A DNA stretch of 15,366 nt from Stephanodiscus triporus (taxonomy: Eukaryota; Bacillariophyta; Thalassiosirophyceae; Thalassiosirales; Thalassiosiraceae), in the NCBI GenBank assembly GCA_036939755.1, contig JALLAZ010000444.1, positions 1-15,366 of the forward strand. Direction: 5' to 3'. Positions within the stretch are counted from its first letter, which is position 1. Each line of letters opens with the position of its first letter. This document shows, piece after piece, positions 1-6,640 of the stretch. A program made the position numbers and the translations under genes. The notes below the pieces were generated by a model. It did not search any database. It had not been told where the DNA came from and was given only the letters and a program-made list of their open reading frames with translations.

Positions 1-155
1 GTATCTTATTCGAAAAAATAATTGCATCCTTCTCAACTTACGATAGCTCTCATAAAAGTGTACCAGACTTGTGGCGGAGACGGAAAGATCGATCTCCTCG
101 GTTGTAGACTCTAACGATCACTCTCACCAGCAACCAACAATATATCCTTCAACCA

Positions 156-571
156 TTGAAGCTTTTAGCAACTCTCTTCATCGCCTCTGCCTCCTTCGTT
201 GCCGATCATCTGCAAGCAGAATTGCGTTGGTGGCGAAAAACAGCTTGATGTTATCATCGGAGGGAATGGACAGAAGACTTCCGGGTGGAGGCACTGGAAA
301 TATGAGAGTGGACGGATTCAGTACGGACGTTACTGCGGCAACTCTAACTTTCAACTCAGTGATCCCGCCCCCGCGCCCATCAATGATATTGATCTTGCAT
401 GCAAGATTCATGTCGATTGCTACGACTCTACACCTGATAACCCCGACTGATAATTGTGACTGCGATTGTCACCTCATCAACGATGTTGCATTTGAAATAG
501 CACCTACCAGTAGCTGTGGTGATAACGTTCCGAATGCTCAGCAGCTGACATTGTTCGTTCCTTTTGCTTGA
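156..571 (+). pseudogene. Secreted phospholipase A2-like gene remnant, frame-broken
   Basis: Three consecutive pieces in different frames read like one small secreted protein. The first piece (from 156) is signal-peptide-like (KLLATLFIASASFVADHLQAE) but begins with TTG, and there is no in-frame ATG back to the stop at 105-107. The second piece (about 230-450) carries YGRYCG, like the calcium loop of secreted PLA2, and DIDLACKIHVDCYD, like the active-site helix. The third piece (about 450-571) carries CDCDCHLINDVAF, like the following Cys-rich helix. PLA2 enzymes normally have His-Asp at the active site; here the residue after His is Val (GTC), so the calcium-binding Asp appears lost. Both frame changes can be placed in homopolymers (AAAAA near 237 and CCCC near 442), and the missing ATG could also reflect one extra T. 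Either this is a decayed gene or it has assembly indels; the Val substitution favours decay. The family call rests on motifs alone. Confidence 0.45.
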
Positions 572-994
572 AGACCTTTGCTGACGGTTGTTTAACAAGG
601 GAGAATCATATAAGTAAACGTTCGCAACGTGTGTGTGCGTGTGCTCCGGGGGAGACAGAAACATGCCTCAGACTGTTCCCATGCCCTAGTTTGGGGGTGC
701 CATGCCCCTAATTGCCCTAACCCTCTTCTATAGCTCGGCTGGGGTTGTTTAGTAAGTATTGTGGCCCCACCCGGATGCCCCGTGGTCACCTTGATGCTCA
801 AGGACATCTTTTAAATTGTGGCATCATCCAATGAGATCAAATGGTTGACTGAGTCTGAGTCATTACAATGTTAGTGTTTAATCCTTTATTACAAGTTATT
901 GTAGAGTGGGTACCTGCACAGGAGATACCTGCATTGGTTTTTTTTGTACAATGACGTCCCGTAAAAGTTATTGGATTTCATACACACCGCATCT
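572..994. other. Intergenic stretch without a visible gene
   Basis: This stretch separates the phospholipase-like remnant from the 3' end of the phosphoesterase gene. I see no convincing coding region. It holds a short GT-rich run near 629-642 and two near-repeats of CATGCCC(C)TA between about 675 and 712. The open frames here are short and have no recognisable content. It probably contains the phosphoesterase 3' UTR, but I see no clear AATAAA on the minus strand. Confidence 0.4.
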
Positions 995-3231
995 CTATAT
1001 AATCTCGCGGTCCTGCAAGTCATTCCCATCATCTTTAGCCTCATCATATATAAACTCGCGGTCCTGCGAGTCAATCCCATCATCTTTAGCCTCATCATGC
1101 ACAGAGGGGGCGGAGCTGTAGTGTTTCCGTTTGTCCCTCCTCATCCTTCGGCATCTGACGAATGCGTAGCCGATGATCATGATGGCAAATAGGAGGCCCG
1201 CCAAGATGCCGAGCCTGCCCCCCCCGACTTGGTACCAGGTCGGACCCCTCTCGAGCATGCACCGATCGTACCCGGAGGTCGTGGCCGACATAAAAATGCA
1301 CATGTAATCGTCGCGGCACTTCGAATCGCACGTCCCGCTCGCGCCGAACTGGTTCGCGTCGATCTTCGCGCCCGATAGCTTGAGTTCGCGATACGCTTTC
1401 AACGTCGGACTCTCCCCGCCCCACCGCTCGTCCTCCATGGCCCCGACGATGGTTCGGAACGTTCGGGAGGACAATCCCTCCTCCTCGATGACGTCCCCAG
1501 CCACGTCTCCATAGACCTCCGAGAACGTGTACAGCTTCGACCAACCACCGACGTCATCCTTACCGATCATGGAATACGAGTACGAATCGTAATCGACAAT
1601 GCGATACCCGCCGTCGCCGTCCGTCGTCGTCCCCCCCCGCCGCCCGCCGCGATCGTACCTGACGATCCTGAACGACGGATAGTTCCCGTGCAGGGGAGTC
1701 ACGGACGGTCCGAGGAGGAGAGGCGTGCTCAGGGCCGGTATCAGGGAGATGTCATTGCCGATCATTCCTCTGTCGCCCCTCTCGTCGTCGTGCGGCGACG
1801 ACGCGAGGCCGACGCGGAATTCGTCCGAGTGCAGGTGTCCGAACAGCTGCGCCACGACGACGTCGTCGAATTCCTTCACGATCTCGTAACTATCTCGATC
1901 CCCGGCGGGGGGGAGGGCGAATTACGGAGATGAAGAGACATAGATGGAGTGGAGGGAGAGAGAACGCGTGAGGGCTCCTCTGTCTCCTCGCGCCACTCGT
2001 GAGGCTTCCGAAAATGGAAAGAAAGATAAAGAGAAACTCACTAGGTTCGGATGTACCCCTCCCTCCATAGCTGCTGGTGTCGGAAGCTCCCCATCGCCGG
2101 GGGGACGTGACCGACGATCATCGCCGATCGGCACGCTCCCGCGCGTCGACGACGACGACACCCGGAAAGGACTTTCCTCATCCAAGCGAATTGTCCCCCG
2201 GGATCGTCGACGTCGCGATGGCGCATCGTAGGCTCGTGGAACGACGAGTACAGGATCGTGTTCATCGATAGCAATACGAGCGATCCGTCGTGCACCGTGC
2301 GGGAGTAGTACCCCCCCGCGAGGAATGTCGACGCGTCCGCGTACGTCAGGATCGAGACGTCGTCGTCGTCGTCGTCGTCGTCGTCCCCTCCCACCAGCGC
2401 GTCGTACAGAACCCCCAGCATGCCCGCCGTACCAGGCGTCGGCGTCGTCGCGATTCCATCCCCCCTCGCGACGACCGTCCCGTCGTCGTCTCCGTCGACG
2501 TCGACGTCGACGTCGTCGTCGTCGTCGTCGAACAGCCCGAGGTAGTAATCCGGCACGACGTCGTTATTTCCCAACGCGTATACGATCACCGAATCCGGGA
2601 ACGACGTTCGCAGCATCGACGCGAACGATCGCACGACCTTCCCAGCCTCGTCCATCGCCTCCTCGTGCCACGGGGCCGACGCCGCCTCCTCCGTCGCCTC
2701 ATCCCCCGCCTTTGCCGCCTCCGCCGCCGACGACGAGGCGCCGCCTTCGTTTTCCTTGTCGTTGTCGGCCTTCGATTCCGCGCCCTCCGAGAAGTCCCCC
2801 CCCGAGAAGATCTGATCGATCCCGTGTCGTATAGCGTCCCCCGTGACGATCACGAACGACGGCCGCGGCGGCGGCGGAAGCGGCGGTCCTCCTCCTCCTC
2901 CTCCTCGATCCCCCCCCCCACCCCCACCCGAAGACGAAGACGACGATGAATTTTTTTCGAACGCCTCGACCGCGGCGTCGAGCGCTCCCCCGACCAACGC
3001 GGGGGGCGAGTCGCACCCGTACCGTCCGCGGTTGGCGGCGGTGGCGTCGGCGGCGCTCTTCATCCTCCCCGCGCAGTCGGCGTCGGGGTAGTACGACGCC
3101 GCGAACGCGAGGGGCGTGCCGTACATGGGATCGAGGTGCACGTCCGACAGCCACAGGAAGCGGCGCGATCCCTCGATCGACGACGAAGAAGACGACGGGG
3201 GATCGTCCGCGGCGGCAACGTCGTCCGCCAT
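995..3231 (-). CDS. Membrane-anchored metallophosphoesterase, ASM-like / endopolyphosphatase (PPN1) type
   Basis: Two exons, 3231-2042 and 1889-995, encode 694 aa. Start ATG 3231 has a good context and an in-frame stop upstream. Metal-site motifs run in family order: SDVHLDP (about 29-35), TGDAIRHG (130-137), GNND (221-224), GHVPP (374-378) and, in exon 2, GHLHSDEF (414-421). GPSVTPLHGN follows, then a Cys-rich segment (about 584-607) and a membrane helix LGILAGLLFAIMIIGYAFV (623-641) with a basic flank. Known: this fold binds two metal ions and cleaves phosphoesters. Acid sphingomyelinases usually have GNH; GNND resembles yeast endopolyphosphatase Ppn1, whereas GHxH is more sphingomyelinase-like. 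Substrate (polyphosphate, a sphingolipid or a nucleotide) is therefore open. Odd points: Asp runs at 235-249 and 283-291, Gly and Pro tracts at 102-123, and no signal peptide although a C-terminal anchor is present. An upstream leader exon may be missing. It is divergent from the glycosyltransferase gene. Confidence 0.8.
1004..1098. repeat. Two-copy 51-bp tandem repeat in the phosphoesterase C-terminal tail
   Basis: Copies at 1004-1047 and 1055-1098 share 44 nearly identical bases, with differences near the middle only. The period is 51 bp, or 17 codons. In the protein they give two copies of DEAKDDG(I/N)D(S/L)QDRE in the cytosolic-side tail after the membrane helix. The in-frame period and near identity point to a recent duplication. 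Confidence 0.9.
1890..2041 (-). other. Phase-2 intron of the phosphoesterase gene
   Basis: This is a 152-bp intron. On the minus strand the donor is GTGAGT (2041-2036), and the acceptor ends GATAG at 1890. The joint completes a Tyr codon and restores the frame, so the GHVPP-containing exon continues into the EIVKEFDD...GHLH exon, as expected for this fold. Without splicing, exon 1 stops at TAG 2043-2041, which straddles the donor. The neighbouring AGs (ending at 1894 and 1883) give the wrong phase or a stop. Confidence 0.8.
2359..2385. repeat. (GTC)9 microsatellite encoding nine Asp on the minus strand
   Basis: This is an uninterrupted 27-bp GTC run, read as GAC on the coding strand. It inserts Asp 283-291 into a loop of the phosphoesterase between GNND and the next conserved strand. 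A more complex Asp/Val run lies at about 2484-2530. Such runs recur in all the GC-rich exons of this window and are candidates for length polymorphism. Confidence 0.9.
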
Positions 3232-3447
3232 GGTCAGGGGATTACTATTATTTTTCTACTTGCTTAGGAATAGTACTTATCTAACTTGATGGAGCCGAGC
3301 CGTCTGTACCATACTGTGTGTCGAATAGTTCCCGCGGCCGCCCGCCCGGCCCCTGCCCTCCCTTGCGGCTCCCCATCCCTTGAAATTCCCGCGGGAAGAG
3401 TGGCCGTTTACGATATACTTGATTTACACTCAAAACGATAAGACGAG
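3232..3447. promoter_or_regulatory. Divergent promoter between phosphoesterase and glycosyltransferase genes
   Basis: The 216 bp between two opposite start codons must hold both 5' UTRs and both core promoters, unless an upstream leader exon exists. It contains TTCCCGCGG at 3329-3337 and a perfect 12-bp palindrome TTCCCGCGGGAA at 3386-3397. The shared core TTCCCGC resembles the GC half of an E2F site. A C-rich block lies between the two. No TATA box is obvious. Confidence 0.5.
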
Positions 3448-5259
3448 ATGGAGTGCCCCAACCCGAATTGCCGCCACAGGAACAAGCGCAGGCTCCGGCC
3501 GCTCGTCATATCGATCGTCCCCCCCCGGAACGATCGTCGCCCCCCGTCGACCGATACGACGACGGCCCCGGACGACGACACGGCCGGCGCATCATCGTGC
3601 GGCAACAACGACGCCAACAACAACGACAACAACGACAACAACGACGGCCGACGACGTCGACGGATATCACGCATGTTCGCGACGCACCCCTCCCTCGCTT
3701 ATCACTTCGAGCCGCCGACGTTCTCCCCCGGCGTCCCGTCTCGCGAGCTCAGGAATAGGGTGACCTTCCTCATGCATTGTCGCGCCGCCGGGTTGATACC
3801 CGAAGTGGAATGGGAGGCGATCACGAGGGCCTTGGCCGAGCGGCGGCGGCGGACCGGCGACGACGACGACGACGACGACGACGCCACGCACAACGGAGTC
3901 GTCGATCCGTTCAGGTACGTTGCGACCGAAACGCCGATCCGACCCCGCGAGGACGACGCCCGCGAGGGGGGATTCGCGGAGAGGGAGGAGAAGAAGGAGA
4001 AGGAGGAGAAGAAGAAGGAGAAGAAGAAGAAACATTGGACGGAGTACGAAACGACGTCGCTCGTGCCCATCTCTCCGCATCGTCGGGGATCCGCCGAGGA
4101 CGTGGCCCTGCCCTACAGCGTGGAGATTTGGAGGAAGGCCAAGACGCTCAATCGGGACAGGAGCGTGCTTGCCTGCGCGCTCGCTCACCTGTCGGCGATG
4201 AGGACGCTCGTGGGCGAGGGGGGCGTGGGCGAGGATGGCGGCGACGACGACGACGGAGGAGGAGGAGGAGGAGGCGGAGGGGGGGGATTCGATTTCATCC
4301 TTGAGGACAACGTCAGGGCATTCGCGGGAGTCGTCGACGACGACGACGGGGTATGTCCGGAGGAGGAGGGAACGACGTCGTCGTCGGGCGGCGGCTGGAG
4401 CTGCGAGTGCGCGGGCAGGATATGGGATATCATCGAGGCGAGCGGCGAGGCGCCGTACGAATGTCACATGCGATATTACGGCTGGCTTGGCTCATTGCCC
4501 AACGTGGCATGGATGTACAACAATCACGTGCCGAGGAGCGCCTTCGTCGACGTTGCCGCGACGCGCAACGACGACGACGCGTCGTCCCGCGAATGCGCGG
4601 TAGTATTTCCCCTCCCGACGAATGAGGACTTCGAGGTGGACTCGATTGTCGTCGCGACCACCTCGGAATCGAAACGCGGAGACGCGGAACGAGCGGGTCG
4701 CGGCAGCAGTAGTGGCGACGACGACGGCCGATACGCGAGGGCGTCTTCTTCGGCGCCTCATTTCACAACGCCCGGAGGAACCGCCGCCGTATGGGGCGCA
4801 TTCGCGTATACGATATCGCCATCGGCATATCGCACGCTCGTCGATCGTCTGCGTAATGACGTCGGCGCTCTCATGTGGAAAGGGAAGCGAATGAGAGCCT
4901 ACAGGGCCAAACCTATCGATAAAATCTTACCACGCCACGTGGCTGCGACGTTCGGATCAAAGAGCGTTCACGTTCCGAACAAGGTGGCCTTCGTGAGATG
5001 TCCCATGCTTGGTAGTTTGCTCCATCAACATTGGGAGGCGGGATTTTGCAGCAGTACCGAGCTGCAGTATCATTTGTCACGCGGTGTGAAGGGCGCTAAT
5101 CATCCCACGTCTCCAAATCCGGTCGATGGCTCTGATGTGTGGAAACATGTTTGGCTGGCGAAAGAAGAGCGGCAAATTGTGAATCACAGAATAAAGACTG
5201 GTCAGTGGGTCCATAATTGTGATGATGAACAGATGGTGAAAGAGGATGCCGTGAGTTGA
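3448..5259 (+). CDS. Glycosyltransferase family 25-like protein
   Basis: 603 aa from ATG 3448, which has a good context (GAGATGG). GT25-like features occur in order: NRDRSVLACALAHLSAM (about 235-251, the usual 'G-x-hGCxLSHhxA' region), FDFILEDNV (281-289, the usual 'hLEDDv' motif) and GAFAYTISPSAYRTL (451-465, the usual 'G(Y/A)xISxxxA' strand). Known: GT25 enzymes move sugars from nucleotide sugars to lipopolysaccharide or hydroxylysine; here the acceptor is unknown. The second Asp of EDD is Asn (288), which could weaken metal binding. There is no signal peptide or clear membrane helix. The N-terminus (Cys and basic residues, an Asn/Asp run), a Lys/Glu run (about 180-196) and a Gly run (about 270-280) are low complexity. 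The gene ends GCC-GTGAGT-TGA: the last three codons overlap a strong splice donor at 5251, so the true C-terminus may lie in a downstream exon. Confidence 0.65.
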   Translation: MECPNPNCRHRNKRRLRPLVISIVPPRNDRRPPSTDTTTAPDDDTAGASSCGNNDANNNDNNDNNDGRRRRRISRMFATHPSLAYHFEPPTFSPGVPSRELRNRVTFLMHCRAAGLIPEVEWEAITRALAERRRRTGDDDDDDDDATHNGVVDPFRYVATETPIRPREDDAREGGFAEREEKKEKEEKKKEKKKKHWTEYETTSLVPISPHRRGSAEDVALPYSVEIWRKAKTLNRDRSVLACALAHLSAMRTLVGEGGVGEDGGDDDDGGGGGGGGGGGFDFILEDNVRAFAGVVDDDDGVCPEEEGTTSSSGGGWSCECAGRIWDIIEASGEAPYECHMRYYGWLGSLPNVAWMYNNHVPRSAFVDVAATRNDDDASSRECAVVFPLPTNEDFEVDSIVVATTSESKRGDAERAGRGSSSGDDDGRYARASSSAPHFTTPGGTAAVWGAFAYTISPSAYRTLVDRLRNDVGALMWKGKRMRAYRAKPIDKILPRHVAATFGSKSVHVPNKVAFVRCPMLGSLLHQHWEAGFCSSTELQYHLSRGVKGANHPTSPNPVDGSDVWKHVWLAKEERQIVNHRIKTGQWVHNCDDEQMVKEDAVS

Positions 5260-5361
5260 AACAATTCCGAGAACTTAATCAACTCCACGAGCCCACCTTC
5301 AAGTCTTACACATCGTTGCACCAATGTATGGCAGCTTGGCTCCTCATTCAGGTCATCTCAG
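5251..5361 (+). other. Possible intron linking the glycosyltransferase frame to the methyltransferase
   Basis: GTGAGT begins at 5251, directly after a complete codon, and CTCAG ends at 5361. Removing the 111 bp keeps the frame and skips the TGA at 5257-5259, joining the upstream frame to NCSKLLKAISLAVIV of the methyltransferase. A second AG (CATTCAG, ending 5351) would break the frame. This could make a fusion protein. Alternatively it could supply the missing start for a separate methyltransferase transcript through ATG 5233 (MVKEDA). No RNA evidence is available here. Confidence 0.35.
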
Positions 5362-6411
5362 AATTGTTCAAAGTTATTGAAAGCGATATCATTGGCAGTG
5401 ATTGTTTGTGTGCAATCGTCTCTATCGGTCTTGGCATTTTCGTCGAACACTCCCTTCCACAATCGGTTTGAGCGAACAAATTATGAGATGATGAGCAGCA
5501 AAGGACCTGACGACGGTACTAATATAGACACGGAGCGCAAACGAGGGAAGATAGGTGGAGTGCCCATAATATCTCGAACAATATCTATTGACGTCAAAGT
5601 TCCACTGGAGTTTCCAGGAAAAAAAGACATATCAGTGAGCGTTTACTCGGAAGGACATGTAATCAAGAGGTTGGACGATATCAAGAGGTTAGACGTCACT
5701 GTATGGGAAATGGATAAGCCATCAGATCTAATACAAGAATGGTGGTCGCTTGACCAATCAGAGCGCAATGCAAGGGTCGGCGACCCGTTTGGAGTTGTAA
5801 TGTGGCCTGGCTCTATCTTAGCTGCGAAGGAGCTGATGAAGCTGCATCACTCGGCTCAATTCATTTCACCCATGGTAAATGCCACGGTTCTAGTGCTTGG
5901 AGCAGGCACAGGTGTGGAAGCTCAGACAGCTGCACTGCTGGGTGCGAAGAGAGTAATTGCAACTGACATTAACCCGCTAACGCTGAAGCTCTTAGAATAT
6001 GGTGCAAACAATGACCTCCGAATAGGCAACAACTTCAAGTGTAAATACTTCGATTTGTTTTCAGACCAATCGCTGCCAGCTTGCGACGTACTCATAGCGG
6101 CGGATGTTCTTTACAATCCAGAACTTGCCAAACAAGTCGGTCGTCGACTTCATGAAGCAATCGTTCGATCGTTCGATGCGGGATCATCTCCCACGAAGGT
6201 CATCATTACCGATTCTCAACAGTTTCATGGAACGAACTTTTTGGAGAAGGTAACCGAGCTACGGGAATTGAATGCCATGTTCAAAGAGAGTAATTTCGAA
6301 CAACTGCGATGGGAGACCCAAAAGCTTGAGAGTGTGCAAGGCTCTGGTGTGCTGATAGACGAAGATCAGACTTATGATGTAGATGCCCGAATGATTAGTT
6401 GGGGTTGGTGA
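5362..6411 (+). CDS. Class I SAM-dependent methyltransferase, METTL20/METTL21-like, possibly plastid-targeted
   Basis: The coding exon ends at TGA 6409-6411. Its first in-frame ATGs are at 5488 and 5491, but the open frame extends upstream to the glycosyltransferase stop and encodes a hydrophobic leader, KAISLAVIVCVQSSLSVLAF, from about 5380. Its A-F junction resembles the cleavage site of diatom plastid pre-sequences. The start codon is therefore probably in an upstream exon (see 5251-5361), and 5362 is only my estimate. The core has DPFGVVMWPGS (substrate-side motif), motif I VLVLGAGTG (5887-5913), motif post-I RVIATDINPLTL and motif IV CDVLIAADVLY. This order is typical of the Methyltransferase_16 family, which methylates protein lysines such as those of ETF-beta or elongation factors. 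Motif I has Leu where Asp is common. The target protein cannot be told from sequence. Composition is ordinary, unlike the flanking GC-rich genes. Confidence 0.7.
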   Translation, partial: NCSKLLKAISLAVIVCVQSSLSVLAFSSNTPFHNRFERTNYEMMSSKGPDDGTNIDTERKRGKIGGVPIISRTISIDVKVPLEFPGKKDISVSVYSEGHVIKRLDDIKRLDVTVWEMDKPSDLIQEWWSLDQSERNARVGDPFGVVMWPGSILAAKELMKLHHSAQFISPMVNATVLVLGAGTGVEAQTAALLGAKRVIATDINPLTLKLLEYGANNDLRIGNNFKCKYFDLFSDQSLPACDVLIAADVLYNPELAKQVGRRLHEAIVRSFDAGSSPTKVIITDSQQFHGTNFLEKVTELRELNAMFKESNFEQLRWETQKLESVQGSGVLIDEDQTYDVDARMISWGW

Positions 6412-6500
6412 TGTGACACAGGATCAATCCCGCAGTGAGGGGCAGCATGGTTATCAGTCTCAGGTCTAGAGATCTAAGGCGATGTTCCGAATGGTAAAGA

Positions 6501-6506
6501 AATAAA
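6501..6506 (+). terminator. AATAAA polyadenylation signal candidate for the methyltransferase
   Basis: A canonical AATAAA lies 90 bp past the methyltransferase stop in the 229-bp convergent gap before the CAP-H2 stop. Placement is right for a plus-strand mRNA 3' end. Diatom polyadenylation signals are often weak, so this is suggestive only. Confidence 0.35.
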
Positions 6507-6640
6507 ATTATTTACTGCAAAATTGCATACAACATTCTCATGGGCAACAGGCTGCTTAGCAGCACACAGACTTGATACATCGCAACTTTCAGGTGGATAT
6601 TTACTTGCCCACTTATAAAGTCAACATGAAAGGCATCGGA

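Noticed and set aside
708..725. CCCTAA-like words suggesting telomeric repeat
   Set aside because: Only scattered imperfect copies are present, with no tandem array.
592..807. 71-codon minus-strand open frame in the first intergenic gap
   Set aside because: It is short, without motif or homology I can recognise, and lies in a non-coding-looking stretch.
2290..2949. 219-codon plus-strand open frame antisense to the phosphoesterase
   Set aside because: Arg and Val runs opposite poly-Asp codons, without any domain.
3667..4467. 266-codon minus-strand open frame antisense to the glycosyltransferase
   Set aside because: Val, Leu and Arg runs mirror the Asp, Glu and Gly codons of the sense gene. 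There are no motifs, and the sense frame has family 25 features.
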